From the NCBI RefSeq assembly GCF_036178145.1, contig NZ_CP108067.1:868001-932000 (forward strand): DNA of 64,000 nt, given 5' to 3'. The notes under the pieces are model-generated. The model saw only the letters and a list, made by a program, of their open reading frames with translations. It was not told the origin of the DNA and did no database searches. Shown piece by piece: positions 8,588-17,602 of the stretch. Positions within the stretch are counted from its first letter, which is position 1; each line of letters begins with the position of its first letter. Source of the stretch: Streptomyces sp. NBC_00273 (GTDB lineage Bacteria > Actinomycetota > Actinomycetes > Streptomycetales > Streptomycetaceae). The position numbers were made by a program, and so were the translations under genes.

Positions 8588-10675
8588 ATGCATGAGGAGA
8601 TGCCGCTCGACGATCTGATCAGCAGCGCCGCCCAGGACGCCGGAGGATGGCTGGGCGCCCTGCCGGTCGCACTCGTGGCCACCAGCAACGACGGGATGAT
8701 CGTGCGCTGGAACCACGGCGCCCAGCAGCTCCTCGGCTACGCCCCGCCGGAGGTGCTGGGGCGGCACATCTCCGATCTCCTCCATCCGGGAGCCGATCGC
8801 AGCCTGGGCCGGTCCCTGTGGGAGACGGCCGCCACCGGGCGCGGGGTCATGGGTACGGTCACCGCCTGGCACCGCAAGGGTCACCCGCTGGAACTGGAGA
8901 TCTGGGCCTGCCCCGTCCCGGACCGCCGCCACGGCGCCTCGGCCGTGCTGGTCTTCGCCGCGGACGCGCACGCGGCCCGCCGTATCCGCGGCTCCTCGGC
9001 CGTCTGGGACGGACTGTTCGCCCGCTCGCCGGTCGGGATCGGGGTCCTCGACACGCAGCTGCGGTTCCTCCAGGTCAACCCGGCCCTCGAAGCGATGAAC
9101 GGCCTGGCGGAGTCCGCCCATGTGGGGCGGCGGCTGGCCGAGTTGCTGCCCGAGGTGAACGCCGACGAGATGGAGGGGGCGATGCGCCAGGTCCTGGACA
9201 CCGGAGAGCCGGTCCTCGACCGGCGCCGAACCGGCCGGACCCCGGCCGACCCGGACCACGACCACGTGTGGTCGTGCTCGTACGTGCGCGTGGAGGATCC
9301 CGGGGGCCGGCCGATCGGCGTGATCGCCTCGCTCCTCGACATCACCGTGCAGCAGCGTGACCACACCGAGGCCGAGGCGGGCCGCCGCCGCCTCGCCCTG
9401 CTCAGCGAGGCGAGCTCCCGGATCGGCGCCAGCCTCGACCTGGAGCGCACGGCGCAGGAGCTCGCCGACCTCGCCGTCCCGCACCTCGCGAGCGCCGTCA
9501 CGGTCGACGTGCTGGATTCCCTCGCCCGCGGTATCGAGCCCGGCACGGGACTGGCCGGGGGCGTCGCCCTGCGCCGTCTGGGCAAGGCGCCGCTGACCGG
9601 TTCCGCCGTCACGCAGGCCCTGGCGCCCCTGGGGCGGACCCTCATCTTCCCCACGACCGCCCCCTACACCCAGGCCCTCGCGGCCCGTCAGCCGTTCCTG
9701 ATCGCCCAGCTCGACGACCGGGCCGTCGCCCCCGCGGCCCGGCACTCCCCCAAGCCGGCCCAACTCCTGGAGCTGGGCGTGCACTCGTTCATGATGACCC
9801 CGCTCATCGCCCGCGACATGGTCCTCGGCGTCGCCACCTTCTACCGCACCGGACACACCGGCCCCTTCGGGTCCGACGACGTCACCCTCGCCAGTGAGCT
9901 GACGGCCCGTGCCGCCATCAGCATCGACAACGCGCGCCTCTACCACCACGAGCACGAGACCGCGGTCGTCCTCCAGCGCAGCATGCTCCCCCAGCACGTC
10001 ACCCCGCCGCCCGGCATCGAGATCGCGCACCGCTACCTGCCGGCCAGCGACGTCAACGAGGTGGGCGGTGACTGGTACGACGTCCTGCCCCTCAGCGGAG
10101 GCCGGGCCGCGCTCCTCATCGGCGACGTCATGGGCCACGGCATCGCGGCCGCCGCCGTGATGGGACGGCTCTCCGCGACCGTCCGCGCCCTCGGCCGCCT
10201 CGACATGCCTCCCACGGCCCTGCTGCACCAGCTCGAAGCCACCCTGGCCGACCTCTCCGACCCGATGCTCGCGACCTTCCTCTACGTGGTCTGCGACCCC
10301 GCCACCGGCCACTGCACGGTCACGCGCGCCGGACACCCGCCGCCGGCCGTGGTCCAGCCCGACGGCACCGTCTACCTCGTCAAGACCCCGCCGGGCGTCC
10401 CGCTGGGCGTCGGCGGCATCTCCTTCACCACCACCGACATCGCCCTTCCGCCCGGCAGCACCCTGGTCCTCTTCACCGACGGCCTCATCGAGGCGCGCCG
10501 CCGTGACATCGACGAACGCCTGGCCGAGCTCACCGGCCTGCTCGCCGCGCCCCAGCAATCGCTCGACCACCTCTGCGACTCCCTCATCGCCCACCTGGTG
10601 CCCGCCTCCGCCGACGACGACATCGCCCTCCTCGCGGCCCGCATCGGCGGGCCCGCCCCCCAACCACCCGGGTGA
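8588..10675 (+). CDS. PAS-PAS-GAF-PP2C (SpoIIE-type) serine phosphatase
   Basis: Cytosolic 695-residue signalling phosphatase, most likely acting on an anti-sigma-factor antagonist. The order seen is PAS (residues about 20-130, TSNDGMIVRWNHGAQQLLGY), second PAS (about 140-260), GAF (about 275-455), then the PP2C/SpoIIE domain from about 465. Metal-binding Asp motifs are VGGDWYDVLPL, LIGDVMGHG and VLFTDGLIEAR. There is no HATPase tail, unlike the phosphatase at 19.6 kb. ATG 8588 follows GGAGGAG. No sigma or antagonist gene is adjacent, so its partner is elsewhere. Confidence 0.92.
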   Translation: MHEEMPLDDLISSAAQDAGGWLGALPVALVATSNDGMIVRWNHGAQQLLGYAPPEVLGRHISDLLHPGADRSLGRSLWETAATGRGVMGTVTAWHRKGHPLELEIWACPVPDRRHGASAVLVFAADAHAARRIRGSSAVWDGLFARSPVGIGVLDTQLRFLQVNPALEAMNGLAESAHVGRRLAELLPEVNADEMEGAMRQVLDTGEPVLDRRRTGRTPADPDHDHVWSCSYVRVEDPGGRPIGVIASLLDITVQQRDHTEAEAGRRRLALLSEASSRIGASLDLERTAQELADLAVPHLASAVTVDVLDSLARGIEPGTGLAGGVALRRLGKAPLTGSAVTQALAPLGRTLIFPTTAPYTQALAARQPFLIAQLDDRAVAPAARHSPKPAQLLELGVHSFMMTPLIARDMVLGVATFYRTGHTGPFGSDDVTLASELTARAAISIDNARLYHHEHETAVVLQRSMLPQHVTPPPGIEIAHRYLPASDVNEVGGDWYDVLPLSGGRAALLIGDVMGHGIAAAAVMGRLSATVRALGRLDMPPTALLHQLEATLADLSDPMLATFLYVVCDPATGHCTVTRAGHPPPAVVQPDGTVYLVKTPPGVPLGVGGISFTTTDIALPPGSTLVLFTDGLIEARRRDIDERLAELTGLLAAPQQSLDHLCDSLIAHLVPASADDDIALLAARIGGPAPQPPG

Positions 10676-10785
10676 ATCGGGCCATCGGCCCTCCGCCGCT
10701 GTCACCGCACACGCACCTCCCCGTACAGTCCGTGATGCCGACGCACCCTCGGGCGCCGTCCCGACAGCCGGACAGGAGAAGAGCC

Positions 10786-12150
10786 GTGGCCATCGACGCC
10801 AGCAGTGGGCCGCCCGCCGCGCAGCGGTCCGGGGCGGGGCGACCGCTCCCCGAGGCCGACGCCGACTGGGTGGAGCAGTGGCGCACCCAATCGGGTCAAC
10901 TGGTCGACCTGCTGGGGCTGGTACGGGAACGGCTCGGCGGCGTCGCCGCGTTCCGCCTCGGGCCGCAGCCCACCGTCCTGGTCACCGGGCCCGAGGCCGT
11001 GCAGCACGTCCTCGCCCTGCACCCCGAGCAGTACGTGAAGCGCTCCCACCGCGCCCGCCTGCTGATCGGCGACGGGGTGCTCGCCGCGACCGGCGAGGCC
11101 TGGAAGCGCCAACGGAAGCTGCTGCAATCGCAGTTCACCGGAAAGGGGATGCGCCGCTACGAGGAGCGGATCGCCGGAGCGGCCCGGACCACGGCCGGAC
11201 GGTGGGCCGACCACGCGCGCACCGGGCGGACCTTCGACCTCGGCGAGGAGATGCGCCGCTTCGCCCTGGACACCATCTGGCGGGCGCTCACCGGGCACCC
11301 GCTCGACGACACCACGGCGCACGAACTGACCGCCGTGGCCACCGTGGTGGCCGCGCTGCCGAGCCTGCCCGCCGACCAGGTGGACGCCCGGGACGCCGTC
11401 GCCGACGACCTGGCCAGCATCGACGAGGTCGCGCGGCGGGCGGTGGCCGCGGCCCGGGACGGCGCCCCGGGGCCGGACGGGCCGGGGTTGCTCCAGGTGC
11501 TGGTCGACGCATCGGCCGAGCGCCCCGAGTACACCGACCGGCTGGTGCGGGACGAGCTCGTCACGCTGCTGGTGGCCGGCCACGAGACCACCGCGACCAC
11601 GCTGACCTGGCTGTACCTGCTCCTCGATCGTCACCCCGCGGCACGCGAGTGGGCCCTCGCAGCCGGCCGTGAGGGCTCGGCGGAGCGGCGCGAGGCGATC
11701 CAGGCACTGGTCAGCGAGACGCTCCGGCTCTACCCGTCCGCGTGGATCCTGCCCCGGCACGCCGCCGAGGACGACGTGCTGGCGGGTTACCGCGTCGAGG
11801 CGGGCACGGATCTGCTGGTCTGCCCCTACCTCACCCATCGCGATCCCGAACTGTGGCCGGATCCCGAGCACTTCGACCCCCGGCGCTTCACCGTTCCCGG
11901 CGGCCGTCCCACCCGGCCCGGCGCCTACGTGCCGTTCGGCATCGGCCCCCGTGCCTGCCTCGGCCAGCAGTTCGCCCTCCGGGAGTCGGTCGCCCTGCTC
12001 GAACTCCTGCTGCCCGCCCACGTCCCGGACTTCCGGACCGTCCCCACGGGGGCGGCGTACAGCATCACCGTCCGCCCCGACGGCCCGACGCCCGTCACCC
12101 TCAGCGATGGTGGGACCGAACGGCGCGTCGACCAAGATCCGCAACGATAG
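10786..12150 (+). CDS. Cytochrome P450
   Basis: Haem monooxygenase of 454 residues. The I-helix oxygen motif AGHETTATT, the K-helix ETLR, and the haem loop PFGIGPRACLGQQFALRE with the Cys ligand are intact. The long substrate-side N-terminus and the ETLRLYPSAWILPRHA region resemble fatty-acid or terpene-type bacterial P450s more than CYP105/107 types. The frame is open from GTG 10672, which overlaps the phosphatase stop, but GTG 10786 has AGGAGA six bases upstream and is preferred. The downstream Tap-like gene starts 64 bp after the stop. Confidence 0.92.
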   Translation: MAIDASSGPPAAQRSGAGRPLPEADADWVEQWRTQSGQLVDLLGLVRERLGGVAAFRLGPQPTVLVTGPEAVQHVLALHPEQYVKRSHRARLLIGDGVLAATGEAWKRQRKLLQSQFTGKGMRRYEERIAGAARTTAGRWADHARTGRTFDLGEEMRRFALDTIWRALTGHPLDDTTAHELTAVATVVAALPSLPADQVDARDAVADDLASIDEVARRAVAAARDGAPGPDGPGLLQVLVDASAERPEYTDRLVRDELVTLLVAGHETTATTLTWLYLLLDRHPAAREWALAAGREGSAERREAIQALVSETLRLYPSAWILPRHAAEDDVLAGYRVEAGTDLLVCPYLTHRDPELWPDPEHFDPRRFTVPGGRPTRPGAYVPFGIGPRACLGQQFALRESVALLELLLPAHVPDFRTVPTGAAYSITVRPDGPTPVTLSDGGTERRVDQDPQR

Positions 12151-12214
12151 GGTGAGGGGGTTCGTGCCGTTGCCGGCAGGGCATTTGGGACGTGCCGGGA
12201 AGCGGGGATCAGGA

Positions 12215-12973
12215 ATGGCTGGACTTCCCGGCAGTTGGCTCGTGGACCCGTCCCGCACCACGCTCGACGAGCGCCTGCCCTCTCCGTTCACACCGCACGG
12301 GCGACCTCCGACGGGCGCGGCCTGGTACACCACCCCGGCCCTCGCCTACGCGGTGGAACTGGGCTTCGCGGTCCACCCCTTGGCGGCGTACGTCCGTACC
12401 AGGAGCGCCCCGTACCTCGACGCCTGGTACGAGCGGCTGCGGGACGGCTACGTGGCCACCATGGCCGACCTCGGCATGGGCCCCGGCCTCACCGACAAGG
12501 AGTTCCTGGACGCCATGGCCCGCCGGCACCGGACCGATCCCGGGGCGGCGGCCGTGCTCGGCGCGATCGAGGCGACCGCCGGGGACGGTCTGGCACTGCT
12601 CGGCGAGCATCCGTGGCCGGTCCCGCAGCGCCCGACCTGGCGACCCGACATCCGGGCCGCCGTCACCGCGAGGGCCCGGGTCGACATGCACCGCAAGATG
12701 CTCGCGTCGGCGCGCAGGACCGGTCTGTATCCGCTGGCGGTCTTCGACGACTGCGTCGTGTACGCGTCGAACGGCCCGTCGCTCCTGGCCCTCCTCCCCC
12801 GCACGCCGGAGGGCGAACCGCTCCTCGGAGGCTTCCGGCTGGGCGTGTCGCCGGGGATGGTCACGTACGCGGGTGCCCGCACCACGAGGTGGTGCGAGGA
12901 CATGCGCGCGGAGCACGGCCCGGACTTCAACGTCGCACGCGACATCGCGGCCGTCGGGGGCGAGGGGCCTTGA
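12215..12973 (+). CDS. Stand-alone C-terminal part of a Tap-like telomere-associated protein
   Basis: 252 residues. The sequence reads like the C-terminal third of Streptomyces Tap, the protein that recruits the terminal protein to linear-replicon telomeres. Blocks I recognise are GAAWYTTPALAYAVELG, YLDAWYERLRDGYVATM, PTWRPDIRAAVTARARVDM, FDDCVVYASNGPS and GGFRLGVSPGMVTY. Full Tap is around 740 residues with an N-terminal HTH; here the upstream sequence is a P450 gene, so the HTH is absent. GTG 12152 is an alternative start, right after the P450 stop. It may be a truncated relic or a reduced, re-used domain; the frame is intact. It is convergent with the decarboxylase gene, 9 bp apart. Confidence 0.65.
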   Translation: MAGLPGSWLVDPSRTTLDERLPSPFTPHGRPPTGAAWYTTPALAYAVELGFAVHPLAAYVRTRSAPYLDAWYERLRDGYVATMADLGMGPGLTDKEFLDAMARRHRTDPGAAAVLGAIEATAGDGLALLGEHPWPVPQRPTWRPDIRAAVTARARVDMHRKMLASARRTGLYPLAVFDDCVVYASNGPSLLALLPRTPEGEPLLGGFRLGVSPGMVTYAGARTTRWCEDMRAEHGPDFNVARDIAAVGGEGP

Positions 12974-12982
12974 CCCGTGTCC

Positions 12983-14362
12983 TCACGTGCCGTCGGACGC
13001 GCGGCGGATCGCGTCGAGGGTGTGTGCGACGTCCTCGTCGGTCGTCGACCAGTTGCTCACCGAGATGCGCATGACGCGGCGGCCGTGCCAGGTGGAGCCG
13101 CTGATCCAGGCCGCGCCCTCATCGAGGAGTCGGGCCAGCACCCGGTCGGTGCGTTCGTCGTCGCCGAACACGGCGCAGACCTGGGTGAAGACCACGTCGT
13201 TGAGGACGGTCGCGCCCTCGATCTCGGAGATGCCGGCGGCGAAGGCGCGGGCGTACCGGCACAACCGGTCGACGAGGTCGGCCACGCCCTGGCGGCCGAG
13301 GGACCTGAGGGCGGCCCACACGGTGAAGGCGCGTCCGCGGCGGGAGAGTTCGGGAACCTTGTCGACGGGGTCTCCGTGTTCGTGCTGGATGAGGTAATCG
13401 CCCCGCTCGCCCATCGCCGACCGCAGGGCGGCGGCGTCACGGACGATGGCGAGGCCGCAGTCGTAGGGGACGTTCAGCGTCTTGTGGGCGTCCGTGGCCC
13501 AGGAGTCCGCCCCCGCGCAGCCGTCGGTGAGGTGTGCAAGGGCCGGGGAAGCGGCCGCCCACAGCCCGAAGGCGCCGTCCACGTGCACCCACGCGTCGGC
13601 CTCGCGTGCGGCACGGACCGTCTCGGCGAAGGGGTCGAAGGCGCCGGAGTGGATGTCACCGGCTTGGAGGATCACGATGGTGGGACCTGGGCCGGAACCG
13701 GGACCGCGGGCCGCCAGGGCGCGGCGCAGGGCCCCGGGGTCGATGCGTCCTTGCTCGTCCGCATCGACGAGCTCGGGCCGGCCGAGCCCGAGGTAGCGCA
13801 GGGCCATGTCGATGGACATGTGGCGGTCCCGTCCCGCGACCACGCGTACGGGCGGCCCGCCGACGAGCCCGTCGTGGGCCACGTTCCAACCGGCGCGGCG
13901 CAGCACCGTGTCGCGCCCGGCGGCGAGGCAGGTGAAGTTCGCCATGGTGGCGCCCGTGGTGAAGCCGACGGCGCTGTCGGGTGGGAGACCGAGCAGGTCG
14001 AGCAGCCAGGCGCCGGCGATCTCCTCCGCCGCCGTGTACGCGGGCGAGACCGCGCGCATCACGCAGTTCTGGTCCCAGGCGCTGACCAGCCAGTCCGCCG
14101 CGAGTGCGGCCGGCTCGGTGCCGCCGATCACGAACCCGTAGAAGCGGCCGCTGGGGAAGGCGGTGAGCCCCGGCTCACAGGCCGTGGCCAGCAGGTCGAC
14201 GACGTCGGCGGGCGTGCTGGGGGCGTCGGGCAGGTCGGCGCCGAGCGCGCGCACGATCTCGTCGACCGAGGCGCGGGCGGGAACCGGGCGGTCGGACAGG
14301 CTGGCCAGCCAACGGACGGCGTGGCCGTGCGCCTGTCGGAGCGCCGCCTCGCGCTCGTCCAT
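12983..14362 (-). CDS. Pyridoxal-phosphate group II amino-acid decarboxylase
   Basis: PLP fold-type I enzyme of 459 residues related to aromatic-L-amino-acid, glutamate and tyrosine decarboxylases. The PLP lysine is in DSWATDAHKTLNVPYDCG; the cofactor-binding Asp and His regions are WVHVDGAFGLW and GGTEPAALAADWL; TTGATMANFTCLA holds the phosphate. The C-terminal RISVSNWSTTDEDV fits the family. The substrate is not predictable. ATG at 14362; the gene sits downstream of the lipoprotein gene on the same strand but a strong hairpin separates them. Confidence 0.88.
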   Translation of the reverse strand: MDEREAALRQAHGHAVRWLASLSDRPVPARASVDEIVRALGADLPDAPSTPADVVDLLATACEPGLTAFPSGRFYGFVIGGTEPAALAADWLVSAWDQNCVMRAVSPAYTAAEEIAGAWLLDLLGLPPDSAVGFTTGATMANFTCLAAGRDTVLRRAGWNVAHDGLVGGPPVRVVAGRDRHMSIDMALRYLGLGRPELVDADEQGRIDPGALRRALAARGPGSGPGPTIVILQAGDIHSGAFDPFAETVRAAREADAWVHVDGAFGLWAAASPALAHLTDGCAGADSWATDAHKTLNVPYDCGLAIVRDAAALRSAMGERGDYLIQHEHGDPVDKVPELSRRGRAFTVWAALRSLGRQGVADLVDRLCRYARAFAAGISEIEGATVLNDVVFTQVCAVFGDDERTDRVLARLLDEGAAWISGSTWHGRRVMRISVSNWSTTDEDVAHTLDAIRRASDGT

Positions 14363-14383
14363 ACCTCGGACTATGGAACAGAG

Positions 14384-14418
14384 CCCGCCCGCCCGCAAGC
14401 GGCGGGCCGGCGGGCGGG
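14384..14418 (-). terminator. GC-rich hairpin between lipoprotein and decarboxylase genes
   Basis: Perfect 10-bp arms (CCCGCCCGCC / GGCGGGCGGG) around a 15-nt loop, 16 bases past the stop of the minus-strand lipoprotein gene and 22 bases before the decarboxylase start, so it may act as terminator and as attenuator-like structure. Confidence 0.5.
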
Positions 14419-14433
14419 CAGAAAGGGCGCGGG

Positions 14434-14784
14434 TCAGTGGATGACGCTGAAACTGCGCCAGGGCAGGCTCACGGGGGCCGTGACGTTCGAGAGGGTGGTG
14501 GCCACGTAGATCCCGTCGGCCTTGTCGGTCTTCTGGCAGTCCGGCGTCCGGTACAGGACGATGTCGACGAGGGTGTTGTTCTCGACGTGCGTGGCCCCCT
14601 TCGGGATGCCGATCTTGTGGCAGCCGACGACCAGCGTGTTGGAGTAGCTCAGCTCGACCGGCGAGTCGTGTCCGCGGAAGGTCAGCATGCCGACGGTGCT
14701 CCGGCCCAGGCCCGAGCAGGCGCTGGCCGTCAGCAGCAGTGCTGCGACGCCCACGATGGTGCTGATACGTCGGCTGTGGGACAT
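14434..14784 (-). CDS. Small hypothetical lipoprotein
   Basis: 116 residues. An N-terminal signal (RRISTIVGVAALLLTASACSG) ends at a Cys in an acceptable but non-ideal lipobox (ASAC). The mature part contains two more Cys (VGCHKIG and TPDCQKT) that could form a disulfide outside the membrane. No family recognised. About 160 bp downstream of another lipoprotein gene on the same strand. Confidence 0.65.
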   Translation of the reverse strand: MSHSRRISTIVGVAALLLTASACSGLGRSTVGMLTFRGHDSPVELSYSNTLVVGCHKIGIPKGATHVENNTLVDIVLYRTPDCQKTDKADGIYVATTLSNVTAPVSLPWRSFSVIH

Positions 14785-14948
14785 GGGCTCGGGTCCTCGT
14801 CTGTGCGGTGGTGACGGTCCTTGTCCACAGCGTGACCCGGCGGGACACGGCCGGCCTGCGTTGGTCGGCCGACCGGATGAACGCGGACGTGCAGGGACGT
14901 GCCGGGGACCGTCACCCCGGGCCGGTGGGCCGGCCTACAGGCGCCGGC

Positions 14949-15605
14949 CTACAGGCTCAGCGCGTCCTCCGCATTGTTCATCCAGGCGGTCACGGAGTTC
15001 TTGTCGGGCGAGACGTACAGGCCGGGGGTGGACGCCTTCAGCGGCGTCTGCTTCAGGTCGGACTCGGTGTTCATGGTCAGCGCGATGGAGTTGACGGTCT
15101 TGCCCTTGCCGTCGTTGGTGCCGCCCATGAGCCCGGCGTAGGCCGACTGGCCCGGTTCCAGCCGGAGCGCGTCCTCGATGCCGGGGGCCGCGCCCCGTTC
15201 CGTGGCCTGGCCGTCCAGGTCGCCGAAGGTGACGATCGGGTGCCCGAGCGCCCTGCACGCCTTGGTCCCCTTGTTGGTGATCTTCAGCAGGTAGCTGCTG
15301 GTCGTGGGCTCGGCCAGGGTCGCGGTGAACGTCACGTCGTACGTGCTGCACGGGAAGACGTCGAAGTCGGGGTCGGTCGAGCCCGGCTTCGACGGCTTCG
15401 ACGGCGTCGCGGTCTTCTTCGGCGCCGCGGACTTCGACGGACTCGCGCTCGGGACGGCGGTCGCGCTCCCGCCGGGGCTGGCGGTCGGGCTCGCGCTCGG
15501 CGTCCCGGACCCGCCCGCCGCGCCGTCCTCGGTGGGACCACAGGCCGTCAGGGCGAGTGCGGATACGGCGGCGAGGGCGATGGCGGCCTTGCGTACGGTA
15601 CTCAT
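14949..15605 (-). CDS. DUF4232-type lipoprotein
   Basis: 218 residues. The signal peptide ends in a clear lipobox (LALTACG, Cys at about residue 22), followed by a Ser/Pro/Ala/Lys linker of about 55 residues and a folded domain with two Cys (FPCSTYDVTFTATLAEP and TKACRALGHPIVTF) that fits the actinobacterial DUF4232 extracellular domain. GGGGGGACC precedes ATG 15605. Probably exposed on the outer face of the membrane; role unknown. Confidence 0.8.
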   Translation of the reverse strand: MSTVRKAAIALAAVSALALTACGPTEDGAAGGSGTPSASPTASPGGSATAVPSASPSKSAAPKKTATPSKPSKPGSTDPDFDVFPCSTYDVTFTATLAEPTTSSYLLKITNKGTKACRALGHPIVTFGDLDGQATERGAAPGIEDALRLEPGQSAYAGLMGGTNDGKGKTVNSIALTMNTESDLKQTPLKASTPGLYVSPDKNSVTAWMNNAEDALSL

Positions 15606-15766
15606 GATGGTGGTCCCCCCTGGGGAATGCGCGGAACGCGCCGGGCCGGGCCGGTCTGGCTGAGCACCAGCGTCCCGTAGAAGCTTCACAGCTTGGTGAC
15701 GGTGTGTCGTCGGATCGACCACGGTTGCGGGCGGGGCCGGTCAGACACCCCCTAGCATCTGGATCC

Positions 15767-16621
15767 ATGGGGACAACGCAGGAGGACGGCCGGTCCAGCG
15801 CGTGGCGGGTCACGGTGCGGGCACGGGGGCGCAAGTCCGGGCTGCCGCCGGACGGTCCGTCCCGTGCCGCGGGCCGGCCGCTGGCCCGGCGACGGGATCT
15901 GCGGATCCACGGCACCGCCGGGAAGATCAGCTGTATCGACGACTCGGGCCGCACCCGCTGGACCGCGCTCTGTTCCGGCATCCCCAACGCCGCCCACGTC
16001 TCCGGCGGCCGGGTCCTGGTCACGACCGACTCCCTTGCGTACACGGCCTGGGGCAACCTCGGCCCGGCCGTGCTGCTCGACCTCGCGGACGGCAGCCGGA
16101 TCGCCGAACTGCGCGGCGCACGCGGCGCGGCCCTGGGCGGCGGCCGGTTCGTACTCGGCCTGGAGGGCTACGACGCCTTCGACACCTGGGCGTACGACCG
16201 CGACGGCACCCTGTACGACTCCTGGCGCAGCTACGGGCACTACGTCATCGGGACCGGCATCCGCGTCGTCGAGACCGACCGCACCATCCCCACCAGCAGC
16301 CGGGTGGTCCGGCTGCTGCCCGGTGGCGCCGTGGAACGCGGGCCGTCGCTCTCCGACCCGCAGACCCCGGAGCCGCTCGTCCTGACGGACGGCACCATCC
16401 TGGTCCTCGACGCCGGAGTGCTGCGCGCCGTCGGCCGCCGACTCGAGGACACGGTCCTCGCCGAGCTGCTGGCCATCGACCCCGGGGAAGCGTGGCGCTA
16501 TCACGGCGCGCTCCACCGCGCCGGCGACGACATCACGGCGACCATCACCGAACAACATCCCGACCGGCCCGGCAAGTACGGCTACCGGACCTGGACGCTC
16601 ACCCTCCACCAGGGCGGATGA
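15767..16621 (+). CDS. Hypothetical protein, possible beta-propeller-like
   Basis: 284 residues, soluble, unrecognised. After a basic N-terminus there are repeated short strands with a W/G/D pattern (KISCIDDSGRTRW, GRVLVTTDS, GPAVLLDLADGSRIAEL, TILVLDAGVLRAV) that look like PQQ/WD-type propeller blades, as if sensing or measuring a ligand. ATG 15767 is the first ATG after a short GC-rich leader; no strong ribosome site is visible. Divergent from the DUF4232 gene. Confidence 0.6.
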   Translation: MGTTQEDGRSSAWRVTVRARGRKSGLPPDGPSRAAGRPLARRRDLRIHGTAGKISCIDDSGRTRWTALCSGIPNAAHVSGGRVLVTTDSLAYTAWGNLGPAVLLDLADGSRIAELRGARGAALGGGRFVLGLEGYDAFDTWAYDRDGTLYDSWRSYGHYVIGTGIRVVETDRTIPTSSRVVRLLPGGAVERGPSLSDPQTPEPLVLTDGTILVLDAGVLRAVGRRLEDTVLAELLAIDPGEAWRYHGALHRAGDDITATITEQHPDRPGKYGYRTWTLTLHQGG

Positions 16622-16664
16622 GCCCGCGCGCACCCGAGTACCGCGGGGCCGGTCGGGTGGGCCG

Positions 16665-16913
16665 TCAGTTCGCCACGACGGTCAGTACGGCCGAGACGAC
16701 CGTGACCGCGGACGCGGCGACCATCCAGTTCCGGGCCCGGCCCGACAGCACCGGGATCCCGTCAGGGTCGGCGTCGGCGTCGGCCTCCTCCGATTCCTCT
16801 CCCGACCTCCGCAGGCGCGGACACGACCGGCAGGCCGGATCGTGGACCAGTGTGTCGAGCCAGACGACACCGTCGAGCGGCGCCCGAGCGAACAGCATCC
16901 CGTCAGATTCCAT
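16665..16913 (-). CDS. Small putative membrane protein
   Basis: 82 residues, weakly supported. A CRSC motif near residue 28, an acidic stretch (EESEEADADADPDG) and one C-terminal hydrophobic segment (WMVAASAVTVVSAVLTVVAN) are seen, a layout compatible with a tail-anchored protein. An internal ATG five codons in is an alternative start. The acidic and hydrophobic segments make it more gene-like than chance. Confidence 0.4.
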   Translation of the reverse strand: MESDGMLFARAPLDGVVWLDTLVHDPACRSCPRLRRSGEESEEADADADPDGIPVLSGRARNWMVAASAVTVVSAVLTVVAN

Positions 16914-17036
16914 AACCGGACAACGCCATGATCCGCATCAGGCCACTGCCGGCGGCCGGACCGAGGCCCAACCGTTGCCGACCAGCCGATCACACAATGG
17001 GCTGAGCGCACCGGAGGGCCCCGGTGCGTGCCCGGG

Positions 17037-17537
17037 TCAGCTGCCCCGGCGGTGGTCGTAGATGGTGAGGCAGAGCGCTTTCATGGCGGTCTCCGCCCGC
17101 CCCGGGTCCGCGCCGTGGTCGATGGCTTCGAGGGCGGCCGCCGCCGAGGTCTGCACCGGGTACGGCAGGCCCTCGTAGGCGGAGATGCGGTAGGCCATCG
17201 TGCGGCGGGCCTCCCGCTCGGCCTCGCTCACCCCGTCGGGGGTGAGCGGAAAGACGGCGGCCTGGTAGGTCGCGATGCAGACGAGCGCGGCGTCGGCGAG
17301 GCCCTCGGCGTAGCCGTCGGCCGGGACGGCCCGGTGCTCGGGCTGGAAGAGGGCGAGGACCTGCCGGCGGGAGAAGAACGATCCCAGCCCGGCGCCGAGA
17401 CCGGCCACGGCCGCGAAGACCACGGCCATCAGCCGGCCGTACAGGAGCAGGCCGAGGCAGGCTCCGGCGACCGCGCCGCACGTCACCAGCACGAAGGTGA
17501 TCATCAGGTGGATGCGCGCGCCGAGCGGGGACTTCAT
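17037..17537 (-). CDS. Hypothetical membrane protein
   Basis: 166 residues. Two hydrophobic segments in the first 55 residues (MITFVLVTCGAVAGACLGLL and AVVFAAVAGLGAGLGSFF) form a hairpin anchor; the rest is a soluble helical domain (GYAEGLADAALVCIATYQA...ARRTMAYRISAYEG). No family recognised. The longer open frame upstream runs through the RNA-ligase region and is not used. It lies 65 bp downstream of the RNA ligase on the same strand. Confidence 0.65.
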   Translation of the reverse strand: MKSPLGARIHLMITFVLVTCGAVAGACLGLLLYGRLMAVVFAAVAGLGAGLGSFFSRRQVLALFQPEHRAVPADGYAEGLADAALVCIATYQAAVFPLTPDGVSEAEREARRTMAYRISAYEGLPYPVQTSAAAALEAIDHGADPGRAETAMKALCLTIYDHRRGS

Positions 17538-17602
17538 GGCAGCAGTATGCACAGTGCCGTCGGCGCCGGAGGAATCCGGCGGCCGTCCCCGCGCCGGTGG
17601 TG

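Noticed and set aside
8309..10705. A 798-codon frame on the minus strand opposite the PAS-GAF-PP2C phosphatase
   Set aside because: Shadow of the phosphatase gene; composition is Gly/Val/Arg/Asp-rich without recognisable domains.
10672..10785. Use of GTG 10672 as the start of the P450, overlapping the phosphatase stop
   Set aside because: The extension is Pro/His/Arg-rich and lacks a ribosome site, while GTG 10786 has AGGAGA at an ideal distance.
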